A stretch of 64,000 bases of DNA from Spirochaetota bacterium (lineage in GTDB: Bacteria > Spirochaetota > UBA12135 > COTS27 > JAFLEE01). The stretch is from assembly GCA_017302015.1 (NCBI GenBank), contig JAFLEE010000007.1, forward strand, positions 39,907-103,906, in the 5' to 3' direction. Shown piece by piece: positions 1 through 9,349 of this stretch (within the stretch, counting starts at the first letter, position 1; each line of letters opens with the position of its first letter). The notes under the pieces are model-generated. The model was not told where the DNA came from. It searched no databases and worked only from the letters and a program-made list of their open reading frames with translations. The position numbers were made by a program, and so were the translations under genes.

Positions 1-978
1 ATGGGCGATCCCTACCGCCCCGCGACCATGGCGATCCCCCTGATCCTCTGGGGCCTCTACCACCTCGAATCGGGGCGCAAGGCCGCCTTCTTCGCGTTTT
101 TCGCCCTCACGCTCCTGGTCCAGGAATCCCTGCCGATGTTCACCGGGGTCATCGGCCTGTATTTCCTCGCGTTCCGCCCGGGCCTCCGCCGCGTCGGCGC
201 CTCGGTCCTCCTCCTCTCCATCGCCTATTTCGCCCTGGTCGTCGGGTTCCTGATGCCCCGGATGTACGGGCACGACCGGCTGCTTCACATGGAGATGTTC
301 TGGTCGCTGCTCCCCGGAAACGGCCCCGTCGAGATCCTCCTCAATTTCGCCAAGAACCCGTATCCGGTGTTTAAGCGGCTCTTCTCTCCGTTCACCCTCG
401 GCCAGGTGGCCTTCTTCACGTCCACCGTGTTCTTCCTGTGCTGGGGCCATTGGCGGGTGTGGATCCTCTTCCTCATCCCCATGGCGTTCATCCAACTCTC
501 CGACTTCATGTACATGCGCAATTTCTCCCGCCATTACACCACCGAGAGCCTCATCGCGGTCTTTTACGCATCGCTCCTCGTTTGGGGAGAACGCGGCGCG
601 GCCTGGCGGGCCCGGTGGGGAAAGGCATGGCAGAAGCGCGCCGTGATGGTCCTCGGGATCCTGGTCTTCCTGGTGGCCGGGGCCCAATTTCCGGGCTATT
701 ACATCCGGTGGAACGCGGAACGGGCCCGGGAATTCCGGGAATTCGCCGCCCTCGTCCCCGCGGATGCCCAGGTCTGCATCTCCAAACTCGAGTTCTATAC
801 CACCGTGGCCTGGCGCCACTCTTTCTCCAGGATGCCCGAAGTTCGCGAAGCACCCTGGGTGCTCCTCACCCGTGAGGAGGAAACGAAATATCGCAGCCTC
901 CTCGACGACCTCGAAAAGAGGGGTTGGTCCAGGCTCCGCGAAGGGAAGTACGCGGTTCTGTACCATAAAAATCCCTAA
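1..978 (+). CDS. DUF2079-type polytopic membrane protein, 5' end missing
   Basis: At least 325 residues are visible and the reading frame is open at the window edge, so the true start probably lies upstream. The protein is very hydrophobic, with about six apparent membrane segments, followed by a short soluble tail after residue ~240. The N-terminal stretch (P-x-T-M-A-I-P-L-x-L then L-L-V-Q-E-S-L-P) resembles the core of DUF2079 membrane proteins, which are related to GT-C-like glycosyltransferase folds. The substrate is unknown. The call rests on overall pattern, not on catalytic residues. Confidence 0.6.
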   Translation: MGDPYRPATMAIPLILWGLYHLESGRKAAFFAFFALTLLVQESLPMFTGVIGLYFLAFRPGLRRVGASVLLLSIAYFALVVGFLMPRMYGHDRLLHMEMFWSLLPGNGPVEILLNFAKNPYPVFKRLFSPFTLGQVAFFTSTVFFLCWGHWRVWILFLIPMAFIQLSDFMYMRNFSRHYTTESLIAVFYASLLVWGERGAAWRARWGKAWQKRAVMVLGILVFLVAGAQFPGYYIRWNAERAREFREFAALVPADAQVCISKLEFYTTVAWRHSFSRMPEVREAPWVLLTREEETKYRSLLDDLEKRGWSRLREGKYAVLYHKNP

Positions 979-1140
979 GCACTCGATTTAACCCCGAGAG
1001 CGCGCCCGCCGGACGTGGGTGCGGTGTCCTTGCCTTCACGGGAGAAAGCGCTACTTTTAAACGCAGGCGCGACGGCTTCAAGGCATCCATCGCATACGGC
1101 GCCGCAGAGAGCGGTCGTCCTCCGTCCAACCAGGGGTTCT

Positions 1141-2151
1141 ATGTCCTCCATCCTGAAAAGCCAAGCGCTCACCTTTCCCTGGCCCTGCCGGGATCCCTTC
1201 CTCTTTTGCGCCCATCACCTCGACCGCTATCCCGAAGGCGACGGAAAAATGGGCCCCGCGGCCCCGCTCACCGGGCGCGCCATCGGCCAGGACTTCTCCG
1301 GCAAGGATGGTTGGAGCATGTACCACGGGCAGACGGTGCCCGGCTTCCCCCAGCATCCCCACCGGGGGTTCGAGACCGTGACCGTGACCCAGCGGGGCCT
1401 CGTCGACCACTCCGATTCCCTCGGCGCCGCCGGGCGCTACGGCGAAGGCGATGTGCAGTGGATGACCGCGGGCGCCGGTATCGTCCATTGCGAGATGTTC
1501 CCCCTGCGCGACACGACGGGCCCCAATACCGCCGAATTATTCCAGATCTGGCTCAACCTCCCGGCGGAGAAGAAACTCGTCCCGCCCCATTTCGACATGT
1601 TCTGGTCCGAAAAGATCCCCACGCTGCGCTTCGGGAAGCAGGGCGAAGGGGCCACCCGCGCGACCCTCGTCGCCGGCGTGCTCGACGGGGTGATGGCGCT
1701 CCCGCCCCCTCCCAATTCCTGGGCCGCGGATCCCGAGAATGGGGTCACGATCCTCGTCCTCCAAATGGAAGCTGGCGCCCGTTGGACGCTCCCCCCCGCA
1801 CTCCACGATCATGTACGAAGCCTCTATTTCCACGAGGGCGGGGCGATGACCATCGACGGCCGGGCCATCGACGGACACGCCGCCCTTTGGTTGAAGCCCG
1901 ATGCCCCCATCGCCTTGGAAGCGGGAAAGGACGGCGCGCGTCTCCTCCTCCTCCAGGGTCTCCCCATCGGGCAACCCGTGGCCCAATACGGGCCCTTCGT
2001 CATGAACGACGAGGCGGGATTGCGCAAAGCCTTCGAAGATTATCAGGAGCATGAGTTCGGCGGCTGGCCCTGGCCCTCGGATGCGCCCGTTCATCCGGCG
2101 GACCAGGGTCGGTTCGCACGATATCCGGACGGGCACGTCGAGAACCCCTAA
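1141..2151 (+). CDS. Pirin family bicupin protein
   Basis: A 336-residue bicupin. The first cupin has the pirin signature: PHRGFETVT at about residues 78-86 and a second metal-ligand region around DVQWMTAGAGIVHCE. Pirins bind Fe2+ and act as redox-sensing regulators or quercetinases; the substrate here cannot be told. An upstream ATG at 1015 is in frame, but the ATG at 1141 sits behind an AGGGG-like ribosome site and starts right before the conserved domain, so I prefer it. It stands alone, with 160 bp upstream and about 250 bp downstream before the next gene. Confidence 0.85.
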   Translation: MSSILKSQALTFPWPCRDPFLFCAHHLDRYPEGDGKMGPAAPLTGRAIGQDFSGKDGWSMYHGQTVPGFPQHPHRGFETVTVTQRGLVDHSDSLGAAGRYGEGDVQWMTAGAGIVHCEMFPLRDTTGPNTAELFQIWLNLPAEKKLVPPHFDMFWSEKIPTLRFGKQGEGATRATLVAGVLDGVMALPPPPNSWAADPENGVTILVLQMEAGARWTLPPALHDHVRSLYFHEGGAMTIDGRAIDGHAALWLKPDAPIALEAGKDGARLLLLQGLPIGQPVAQYGPFVMNDEAGLRKAFEDYQEHEFGGWPWPSDAPVHPADQGRFARYPDGHVENP

Positions 2152-2399
2152 AAATCCGCCTCGAATTCGCCGCGACGAATCCTCTCCTCCGCGAGCATCG
2201 GAGGGGAACGGCGTGCTGGTTGTCTTATTTGTCTGGGATGGAGTTGTGCCTGGTTGACAATTGCCCCCTCTTCCCGAGTTTTCACCGGTACGACGTCACT
2301 TTTCTGGCGAGGACCTTGCGCATTTTTCACCAATTCTGCCGGTGCGTGTTCAAAACAGGACTTCGGGAGAGACTGTAGCGCGCCCACGGGATCCACCGT

Positions 2400-2729
2400 A
2401 TGACGATCCGAAATAAATCGAACGGAGAAATCCTCCAAGCCGTCTACATGACTTGGACGGAGAGCGAGTTCCCCAAAGACGGAGAGAAGTTCATCCTCCT
2501 CATGGGAGGGGCCCATCCCGCCATTCGCCCCGCCGAACCTTACGTGATCGTGCCGGAACGTCCCGACCTCGTCATCCGCCCGGAAAACTCCTGCGCCTAC
2601 GCCCTCGTCTCCACCACGGAAACGGGCCGCGTCAATCTGGAGGTGGACGGCTTTCGTTTCGATCTCGCCGAACCTGAAGGCATCCCAACCGCCAAAACGA
2701 ATGGCTCCCAATCCCTCCAAGCCGAATAG
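2400..2729 (+). CDS. Small hypothetical protein
   Basis: 109 residues, no signal peptide, no membrane segment and no motif I recognise. The translation looks protein-like (regular beta-strand-forming hydrophobic alternation around residues 15-100), and the third codon positions are mostly G or C, as in neighbouring genes, so it is probably real. The region is also open on the opposite strand, which keeps confidence moderate. It converges with the YhhN-type gene, leaving about 30 bp between the two stops. Confidence 0.45.
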   Translation: MTIRNKSNGEILQAVYMTWTESEFPKDGEKFILLMGGAHPAIRPAEPYVIVPERPDLVIRPENSCAYALVSTTETGRVNLEVDGFRFDLAEPEGIPTAKTNGSQSLQAE

Positions 2730-2759
2730 AGCGCTCCCGCGTCGAGCCGATCCCCCCGG

Positions 2760-3407
2760 TCACTTAAGGAAATAGACGAGCAGACCTTGGGCGGCGAAAT
2801 AGCTTGAATAGACGAGCAAGCGGGCCGTGCGCCAGGGCCTTCGGAACCGGTCGAACGCCAAGAGCGCATCGGAGACGACGAATAGGCCCGCCCCAATCGC
2901 CGCCATCATTGAAGCGAACGTCGGGCGCACGAGAGCGACGGTGGAAGCCTGGGCCGCCATCGCCACGAGGGCGAGCATGTAAAGGGCCACGGGTATGCCC
3001 AAGCCTTTGGGCACCCCGCTCCATAATATCCGCAAAAGGATCCCCCCGGAGGCGAACCAGATAAGGAAGGGCCAGATGGATGCCAAGAAGCCAACGCCCG
3101 AGGTGAGCGCGACGAGGTAGGCGAGGTGGGCCAGTAAAAACGCGATCAGACCCTCGCGAAACTTCGACTCAAAGAGGAGCAGCGCGTCTCCCATCAGGGA
3201 AAAGACGAGGCCGAGAGTCAGGGCAATGGAAACACGCCCCACCGGGCGTTCCCAGAAGGAAACCGCCCAAAGGATGAGGATGATCGTCGACAGCGGCTTG
3301 AACACGTACCGTAAGGCCCGCAGGCGCGGCACATATTCGCCCAAGAGCGCGAAGAAAACAGAGAGGCAGAGGCAAGAGACCGCGAGGATGGGAGAAAAGG
3401 GTGGCAT
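2760..3407 (-). CDS. YhhN/TMEM86 (lysoplasmalogenase-like) membrane protein
   Basis: A 215-residue polytopic protein with about eight membrane segments. The FSLMGDALLLF motif (near residues 75-85) and the later VVSDALLAFDRF motif are characteristic of the YhhN/TMEM86 family, whose eukaryotic member TMEM86B cleaves the vinyl ether of lysoplasmalogens. Bacterial function is less certain. The longer open frame upstream (to 3485) is rejected because the ATG at 3407 begins directly at the first hydrophobic segment. The conserved Asp residues in both motifs are present. Confidence 0.75.
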   Translation of the reverse strand: MPPFSPILAVSCLCLSVFFALLGEYVPRLRALRYVFKPLSTIILILWAVSFWERPVGRVSIALTLGLVFSLMGDALLLFESKFREGLIAFLLAHLAYLVALTSGVGFLASIWPFLIWFASGGILLRILWSGVPKGLGIPVALYMLALVAMAAQASTVALVRPTFASMMAAIGAGLFVVSDALLAFDRFRRPWRTARLLVYSSYFAAQGLLVYFLK

Positions 3408-3441
3408 GCTCGTAGGGTCGTGGGGCGCTCGACTTCTTTCT

Positions 3442-3471
3442 ATATTAGACTGGGTTTGCCGGGCACGTCCA
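3442..3471 (-). promoter_or_regulatory. Possible sigma70 promoter for the YhhN-type gene
   Basis: On the minus strand TGGACG (3471-3466) and TAATAT (3447-3442) are separated by 18 bases, about 35 bp ahead of the ATG at 3407. The match is 4/6 and 5/6 to consensus, so this is only suggestive. Confidence 0.3.
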
Positions 3472-3622
3472 TTGAAAGACACCAAGGGATACGCTCATTC
3501 CTAACTGCAGGTTCGTGGTGACCCTCCTGAAGAACGAGGGCCCGTTTTAAAAGCCCACGAAGTCTTCAGCCAATGGTCGCGTTTGCCTTCGATGAAAGAA
3601 CCCATTGGCCTAGAATCCGACC

Positions 3623-3651
3623 TTGACAGGGCCTGATTGCTGCTATACTAT
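3623..3651 (+). promoter_or_regulatory. Sigma70-type promoter of the GH10 gene
   Basis: TTGACA (3623-3628), 17 bases, then TACTAT (3646-3651), 77 bp before the ATG at 3729. An overlapping TATACT (3644-3649) would give a 15-base spacer. A dyad TCCGA-N5-TCGGA (3681-3695) lies in the leader and could be an operator. The rest of the 321-bp gap from 3408 to 3728 shows nothing else I can name. Confidence 0.6.
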
Positions 3652-3728
3652 TTATATCAGAAATCCCTTGCCCGTTTCTTTCCGAATCCATCGGATGATT
3701 TTCTCCCAACCCTAAAAAGGAGTCTTCC

Positions 3729-5552
3729 ATGCACCGATCCCTGAGCGCCCTCCTCATCCTTTGCATGGTCGCTTTTCCGCAGGAAAAACCCGTGCCTCCC
3801 GGCGGGAAGCGGGTCATCGCCGAAGGCCTGCCCTTCCGGCTCCAAGCCGGCAAAGACGGCCAGGCGCAGATCGAAAAGGTCGCGGTGGAGGGCCAACTGT
3901 TTCGGGAAGCCCTGCGGGCCGAAACCATCGTTCGGCCCCCTTCCTCCTACGCCCTCCAACTCGTCACCCGCCTCACCGAACCCGTGAAGAAGGGCGATGT
4001 CATGCTCCTGGTGTTTTGGATCCGGGCCGTGAAGACCAGCACCGAAAACGCCCTCGCGAGCACGGCCGCGGTGGTAGAGAAGTCGGGCCCCGACTACGAG
4101 AAATCGGTCTCCAGCATGGTTCTCGCGCCCTACCAATGGACGCGCTTCACGATCCCCTTCACGATGAAGGCGGACTACGAAAGCGGCGGCGCCGCGCTTA
4201 ATTTCCACCTGGGCTATCCGCCCCAGGCCTTCGAATTGGCCTCGGTGGAACTACTGGACTACGGCCGTTCGCTCGCGATCGAGGCCCTCCCCAAGACGGC
4301 CATCAAACTCGACTACCCGGGCCGGAAACTGGACGCCCCCTGGCGCAAGGCGGCCGAGGAGCGAATCGAGAAGATCCGCAAGGGCGATCTCTGGGTCGCC
4401 GTGAAGGACAAGGCTGGCCGGCCCGTCCCCGGCGCCGAGATCGCCGTCTCGATGAAGCGCCACGCCTTCGGCTTCGGCACCGCGGTCTCGGCCCGCCTCT
4501 TCATGGACCCCGGGGAAGTCGGCGCCAAGTACCGCGGCACGCTCTTCGCCCATTACAATAAGGTCGTGCTCGAGAACGACCTGAAATGGCCCAGCTGGGA
4601 CGCGGGCCGTTTCGGCACGACGGAGAAGGCCCAGAAGGCCTACGCCGATACACTCGAGACGGTGCGCATCCTCAACGCCAGCAATGTCCAGGTGCGGGGC
4701 CATTGCCTCGTCTGGCCCTCGTGGAAATTGCTCCCGGCCCCGGTCCGGGCCCTCTCCAACGACGCCTCCGCGCTCTCGCGCGCCATCAGCAACCACATCC
4801 TCGACGAGGTCGGCATCCTGAAGGGCCAATGCGCCGAGTGGGACGTGGTAAACGAGGCCTTCAATAACCACAACGTCACCGACTTCCTCGGGGGCGGGCC
4901 CGAGAGTTTCCGCATCATCGCCGATTGGTATCGCCTGGTGCGCGCCACCGACCCCAAGCCCCTTCTGTTCGTCAACGATTACAGCATCCTCTCCAGCGGG
5001 GGGAACGACGCGCCCCATATCGAGGCCTACGAACGCCTCATCCGCTTTCTCCTGAAGGAGCGCGCGCCCCTCGACGGCATCGGCCTGCAATCCCACATGG
5101 CCACGCTCGTCCCCCCCGAAACCCTGCTGGCCGTCCTCGACCGCTTCGCCGTCCACGGGCTCTCGATCCAGTCCACCGAGTTCGACATCAATAACGACGA
5201 TGACGAGGCCGCCCAGGGCGATTACCTGCGGGATTTCTGCACGGCCCTCTTCAGCCATGCCAGCGTCACGGGCATCGTGATGTGGGGCTTCTGGGAATCG
5301 GCCCATTGGCTGCCCAAGGGCGCCCTCTGGCGCAAAAATTGGGAGATCAAGCCCAATGGGCAGGCTTGGCGCGACCTCATCTATAAGACCTGGTGGACGG
5401 AAGCCTCCGGAAGGAGCGGCGCGGATGGGGCGCTTAAAACCCGCGGATTCCTGGGCGACTACGAGGTCACGGTCCAACACGCCGGGAAAACGAAGCGCGT
5501 TCCCGCGCGGATCGAAAAAGAGGGGAGCCGCCTGGAGGTCGTTCTCGATTAG
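3729..5552 (+). CDS. Exported endo-1,4-beta-xylanase, GH10, with N-terminal beta-domain
   Basis: 607 residues. It starts with a short lipophilic signal peptide (MHRSLSALLILCMVAF, then Q-E-K-P). Residues ~25-190 form a non-catalytic beta-rich domain of the carbohydrate-binding type. The GH10 TIM barrel spans roughly 210-560. The catalytic acid/base is Glu376 in WDVVNEA and the nucleophile is Glu484 in STEFDIN; the GH10 hallmark GHCLVWPSW precedes them. A ~55-residue tail follows. The family cleaves internal beta-1,4-xylan bonds. The leader contains AAAAAGGAG just before the ATG. Its own promoter suggests monocistronic expression, with the isomerase gene 233 bp further on. Confidence 0.92.
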   Translation: MHRSLSALLILCMVAFPQEKPVPPGGKRVIAEGLPFRLQAGKDGQAQIEKVAVEGQLFREALRAETIVRPPSSYALQLVTRLTEPVKKGDVMLLVFWIRAVKTSTENALASTAAVVEKSGPDYEKSVSSMVLAPYQWTRFTIPFTMKADYESGGAALNFHLGYPPQAFELASVELLDYGRSLAIEALPKTAIKLDYPGRKLDAPWRKAAEERIEKIRKGDLWVAVKDKAGRPVPGAEIAVSMKRHAFGFGTAVSARLFMDPGEVGAKYRGTLFAHYNKVVLENDLKWPSWDAGRFGTTEKAQKAYADTLETVRILNASNVQVRGHCLVWPSWKLLPAPVRALSNDASALSRAISNHILDEVGILKGQCAEWDVVNEAFNNHNVTDFLGGGPESFRIIADWYRLVRATDPKPLLFVNDYSILSSGGNDAPHIEAYERLIRFLLKERAPLDGIGLQSHMATLVPPETLLAVLDRFAVHGLSIQSTEFDINNDDDEAAQGDYLRDFCTALFSHASVTGIVMWGFWESAHWLPKGALWRKNWEIKPNGQAWRDLIYKTWWTEASGRSGADGALKTRGFLGDYEVTVQHAGKTKRVPARIEKEGSRLEVVLD

Positions 5553-5785
5553 GGCTCCTGGGTGGGGCGGAGACCTCGCGCGCAATCGCGAACGCGGGGC
5601 CCCCTCCGTCATGGACAAAACCGTCGCCCCCCGTCCCCCCGCTCGGTCCACCCCGATCCACCATGCCCCCGGGGCCCATCCGTACCATAATTCGGGCATC
5701 CCAAGGGGATCTTCGGGCGGTCGGAAGGCCTCGCCGAAGCCGTTCCCTGGGAATTCGACATCCCAAACCGCTTCACGGAGCCCCC

Positions 5786-7246
5786 ATGAGCAAGAACCCC
5801 ATCGAACGCAAGAAACCCCGCACCGCCCGCGTCGGCCTCTTCGGCGTCGGCCACCAGATCTATTGGAGCCAGTTCGAGGGCCTGCTGCCCAATCTGATGG
5901 GCTACCACGAGATCCTCAAAAAACGCCTGCAGGCCATGGGGGTGGAGGTGGTGGATATCGGCATGGTCGACACAAGCCAGGCCGCCTACGCGGCGGCCGC
6001 CAAACTCCGGTCGGGCGAACTCGACCTCCTCTTCTGCAATATGCTCACCTACGCCACGAGTTCCGTCTTCGCGCCCATCCTGCGCGACGTACCGGTGCCC
6101 ATGGTGCTCGTCGCCCTCCAGCCCAAATCGGCCCTGGACTACACCAAGGCCAGCACCTTCATGCAGCTCGAGAACGACAATATCTGCTCGGTGCCCGAGT
6201 TCACAGGGGTGGCCGTGCGGCTGAACCGCAAGATCCACGACGTGGTGATCGGGAAACTCCACGACGACCCCAAGGCCGACGGGGAACTCGCGGCGTGGTG
6301 CGACGTGGCCAAGGTGCTCCACGACCTGCGCGGGGCTCGAATCGGCCTCATGGGCCACGTGCTCGAGGCGATGTACGACATGCACGCCGACCCCACCGCC
6401 GTGAGCGCCGCCTTCGGGGTGCACGTGCCCCTCCTCGAGATCGACGACCTCATGGCCTGCGCCGCCGAGGTCACCGAGGGCGAAGTGAAGGAGAAGATCC
6501 GCGTCATCGAGTCGCTCTTCGATTTCCCCGACCCCAAGAGCGACCCCGTCACCCGCAAGCTCACCCCGGAAGACCTGGAGCAGGCGGCCAAGAGCGCCTG
6601 CGCCCTGGACCGCCTCACGGCGAAGTTCGAGCTCACCGGCCTCGCCTATTATTACGACGGCCTCCCCGATTCCCCCCAGCGCAAGCTCGCCACCACCCTC
6701 ATGGTGGGCAATTCCATCCTGCTCGCCCAGGGCTTCCCCATGTGCGGCGAGTTCGACCTCAAGACGAACCTCGCCATGCTCATCATGGACCGCATGGGCA
6801 TCGGCGGCTCCTTCGCCGAGTTCCACCCCTTCGATTTCGACGGCGACTTCATCCTCGTGGGCCACGACGGGCCCCACCACCTCGCCATCGCCGAGGGCAA
6901 ACCGGTGCTGCGCAGCCTCACCAAGTACCACGGGAAGCCCGGCAGCGGCGCGGGGGTCGAGTTCAAGATCAAGGAAGGCCCCCTCACCATGCTCGGTATC
7001 ACCCAGAAGGCCGACGGCGGCTTCAAGTTCGTCATCGGCGAGGGCGAGAGCCGCAAGGGGCCCATCCCGCCCACCGGCAACACCAATACCCGCGGCTTCT
7101 TCCCCCCCAATACCCGCGACTTCATCAAGGCCTGGGTGATGCAGGGGCCCACGCACCATTACGCCCTGGGGATCGGCCACCACGCCAAAACCCTGGAGAA
7201 AATCGCCGGAATCCTCGGGATCGAGGCGGTGGTGGTGAAGGCGTAG
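5786..7246 (+). CDS. L-arabinose/L-fucose isomerase family protein
   Basis: 486 residues, cytoplasmic. The metal-binding pattern of the arabinose isomerase family can be followed: Glu in CGEFDLKT, Glu in FAEFHPF, a His in GPHHL and His-His in GIGHHAKT, the last next to a C-terminal GIEAVVV similar to AraA. Identity to AraA looks low overall, so the sugar (arabinose, fucose or another aldose) is uncertain. The start is the ATG at 5786 behind ACGGAG; an upstream open stretch from 5663 is non-conserved. Its position after a xylanase fits use of arabinoxylan-derived pentoses, which is inference. Confidence 0.75.
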   Translation: MSKNPIERKKPRTARVGLFGVGHQIYWSQFEGLLPNLMGYHEILKKRLQAMGVEVVDIGMVDTSQAAYAAAAKLRSGELDLLFCNMLTYATSSVFAPILRDVPVPMVLVALQPKSALDYTKASTFMQLENDNICSVPEFTGVAVRLNRKIHDVVIGKLHDDPKADGELAAWCDVAKVLHDLRGARIGLMGHVLEAMYDMHADPTAVSAAFGVHVPLLEIDDLMACAAEVTEGEVKEKIRVIESLFDFPDPKSDPVTRKLTPEDLEQAAKSACALDRLTAKFELTGLAYYYDGLPDSPQRKLATTLMVGNSILLAQGFPMCGEFDLKTNLAMLIMDRMGIGGSFAEFHPFDFDGDFILVGHDGPHHLAIAEGKPVLRSLTKYHGKPGSGAGVEFKIKEGPLTMLGITQKADGGFKFVIGEGESRKGPIPPTGNTNTRGFFPPNTRDFIKAWVMQGPTHHYALGIGHHAKTLEKIAGILGIEAVVVKA

Positions 7247-7286
7247 CCGGCGAGTCCTCCGGTTCCGAAAGCCGCGGAACCCCGGT

Positions 7287-8411
7287 TCACGCCAGGGGAC
7301 GGCCGCCCCACTCGCGGGTCAGGTCCCGCACCCTCTTGAGGCGCTCCCAAGGCGTGCGGATATTCGTCTGGCAGGACGTGCTTAGGATCATGCGCCTTCT
7401 GGAGGCCCGGGCGAAGAAACCCCGATAGAACGCCGTCAAAGCCTCTTCACTCGGCATCTCCTGCTCCGCCGCGGAAAACCCGCCGTTAAAGACGAAGTTC
7501 GGGGCGCAAGCCTGCGCCTCGTCCACCCACCAGTCTCCCAAGGGGGGATGGGAGACGCCTTCCAGCCCCGTGACCCCCGCCTGCGCAAAGAAGGGCCCGA
7601 GTTGGCGTAGTTGGCCGCAGGCGTGAACCCAGAGGTATTTCCCCTTCTGCCGGAGGAGGTCGGCGGCTTCCCGGACATAGGGCAGCCAGAATCGCTCGAG
7701 GATCCCGGGGGCATAGAAGGGCGTATCCACATTGTCCATCAAGATGACCGATACGACCCGGGGATGTTCCGCGAGGGCACGGATCGCGGGGTGGAGTTTC
7801 CCCCAAAACGCGTCGCAATAGGTTTGCGCCGCCTCCGGGTCGTCGGTGAGGAAATAGCAGGCGGCTTCCATGCCGAACTCGTGGTGGAGCTGCTTAAGCG
7901 GCGAGCAGCCCGCCGTCACGTTCACGAGCCCGTCCTCCCCGACCCGCTCGTCGAGGGCCTCGAAGGCCGCCGCATCGAAGCGGAACTCCCGTTGGTCTAG
8001 GCGCCAGAGGGCCGCCTTCCCGTCCCGATCCCAATCCTTCACCGGGTATTCGTCCACATGCCCCGTACTCTGGGCCCGCTGCTCGCGGTAGACGGAACTC
8101 AGGCAGCCATGGGGGGTCTCGACATGGGTCACCCGGCGTTCCCCCAGCGGGGTCTCCTCGACCTCCGTCTTCGGTCGGGCCACGGTGTCCCGGAACTCTA
8201 ATCCCGCCCCCAGGTTCCTGCTGAAGACATCGCAGCCGAGGGCCTTCATCGCCCCGAGATAATCCGCGCCCGCGAGTTCCTTCGGCAGCGTTTGCAATCG
8301 CTCATGGTGGTCGAACCATTGTTTGAAATTGGGACTGAAGGGAACCCAGGCCGGTTCCTCGCCGCGGAGCACCCTAAGCAGATTTTCCCGCCGGGTGGGT
8401 CGGGCGCTCAT
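7287..8411 (-). CDS. Uroporphyrinogen decarboxylase (URO-D) family protein, not HemE
   Basis: 374 residues with the URO-D/methyltransferase fold. It carries WVHACGQLRQL, the HxCG zinc motif typical of the corrinoid-methyltransferase-like branch (MtaA/CmuA type) rather than of HemE. The genuine hemE of this window is at 48.5 kb and lacks that motif. The start codon overlaps the stop of the PhyH gene in an ATGA, so the two are co-translated. Such URO-D-like enzymes often sit in sugar or aromatic catabolism loci of unknown chemistry; the substrate is unknown. Confidence 0.75.
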   Translation of the reverse strand: MSARPTRRENLLRVLRGEEPAWVPFSPNFKQWFDHHERLQTLPKELAGADYLGAMKALGCDVFSRNLGAGLEFRDTVARPKTEVEETPLGERRVTHVETPHGCLSSVYREQRAQSTGHVDEYPVKDWDRDGKAALWRLDQREFRFDAAAFEALDERVGEDGLVNVTAGCSPLKQLHHEFGMEAACYFLTDDPEAAQTYCDAFWGKLHPAIRALAEHPRVVSVILMDNVDTPFYAPGILERFWLPYVREAADLLRQKGKYLWVHACGQLRQLGPFFAQAGVTGLEGVSHPPLGDWWVDEAQACAPNFVFNGGFSAAEQEMPSEEALTAFYRGFFARASRRRMILSTSCQTNIRTPWERLKRVRDLTREWGGRPLA

Positions 8412-9226
8412 GGGCGGGCTCCCGATGGCGCGGCGAAGGAAACTCCGGGGGCCGGGCGGCCCGGCTCGGGAACCTTCGCGCCCCCCCGCAAGAGGCGATC
8501 CCCCGCCAAGCCGCCTTGGCCGGCGCCGCGCCCGTTCGGGTCATAGTCCACGATGAACGACCTCCTGCTTTTATCCGATCGATTGGGCGCCGAATAATGC
8601 CAGGTGAGCACGTGGAAAAAGAGCATGGACCCCGGCTTCATGGGGGCGACGCGCACGCGGTCGCCCGGCACCCGGGCGGCCTCGATCTGGAGTTCGCGGG
8701 GGTCCACGTGGGGCACGAAACCCCCGCGGTGCGAGCCCGGAACGAGTTGCATACAGCCGTTCTCTTCCGTCGCCTCGTCGAGGGCGAGCCAGCACGTCAC
8801 CTGTTCGGGCCGGGTGCCTTGCCAATAGGCCCAGTCCTGGTGCCAGGGTTTGGCGCTTCCATGCCGGGCCGGCTTGAACATCACCTTGCTGGAATGGTAA
8901 TGGAGGGTCGGGCCGATGAGATCCTCCACGGCATCGAGGAGGTCCGGGTGCTCTACGAGGGCCGCGAAACGTTCGCTATGGCGGTCGATTTCCTGGATCT
9001 TTCGCAGGAGGCCCGGGGCCAGGGGGGCTCCCTCCTGGATCCCGCCCCCGGCGGGGCGTTGGAGATTAAACCCCCCGGCGTCGCCTTCGAGGCCCCGGGC
9101 GCCGTCCGACAAGCGGTCGAGTTCGGCGCACAAGGCTTGGATCAATTCCTGCGGGAAAAAGCCTTCAACGATGAGGTAGCCTTCCTCCTCGTATCGCCGC
9201 TTCTGCTCGAGGGTCAATCGTTTCAT
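8408..9226 (-). CDS. Phytanoyl-CoA dioxygenase (PhyH) family Fe(II)/2-oxoglutarate oxygenase
   Basis: 272 residues. The Fe(II) facial triad is visible: His129 and Asp131 in PWHQDWAYW, and a distal His in FHVLTWHYSAPNRS, followed by the Arg that normally binds 2-oxoglutarate. The LVPGSHRGG motif is typical of the family. The ATG at 9226 is preceded on its strand by GGGGAGGA, a strong ribosome site, so I reject the longer frame reaching 9331. It is first gene of a two-gene operon with the URO-D-like gene and is transcribed away from an AraC regulator. The substrate is unknown. Confidence 0.85.
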   Translation of the reverse strand: MKRLTLEQKRRYEEEGYLIVEGFFPQELIQALCAELDRLSDGARGLEGDAGGFNLQRPAGGGIQEGAPLAPGLLRKIQEIDRHSERFAALVEHPDLLDAVEDLIGPTLHYHSSKVMFKPARHGSAKPWHQDWAYWQGTRPEQVTCWLALDEATEENGCMQLVPGSHRGGFVPHVDPRELQIEAARVPGDRVRVAPMKPGSMLFFHVLTWHYSAPNRSDKSRRSFIVDYDPNGRGAGQGGLAGDRLLRGGAKVPEPGRPAPGVSFAAPSGARP

Positions 9227-9302
9227 CCGGTCCTCCCCGCGAACCCGGGCATCGTCCCAGGCGATGGTTCGCGATCCATGAGGGTAGTCCGCCCGGCCCC
9301 TG

Positions 9303-9316
9303 GCCGCCATGGCGGC
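9303..9316. promoter_or_regulatory. Perfect 14-bp palindrome in the PhyH/AraC divergent region
   Basis: GCCGCCATGGCGGC is its own reverse complement. It lies between the divergently transcribed PhyH and AraC genes, about 30 bp before the AraC start. It is a candidate operator, or a chance GC palindrome. Confidence 0.35.
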
Positions 9317-9327
9317 GCGGGGAGAAA

Positions 9328-9349
9328 ACATGTCATATTGGGGACATGT
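9328..9349. promoter_or_regulatory. Dyad ACATGTC-N8-GACATGT overlapping the AraC start codon
   Basis: Seven-base inverted arms at 9328-9334 and 9343-9349. The second arm contains the ATG at 9346. The location suggests autoregulation by steric block of transcription or translation of the AraC gene, which is inference. Confidence 0.45.

Noticed and set aside
2254..2283. TTGACA at 2254-2259 as a promoter for the small gene at 2400
   Set aside because: No -10-like hexamer lies 16-18 bases downstream.
7287..8411. Second hemE
   Set aside because: The HxCG motif and lack of the HemE N-terminal RQAGRY signature place it in the methyltransferase-like URO-D branch.
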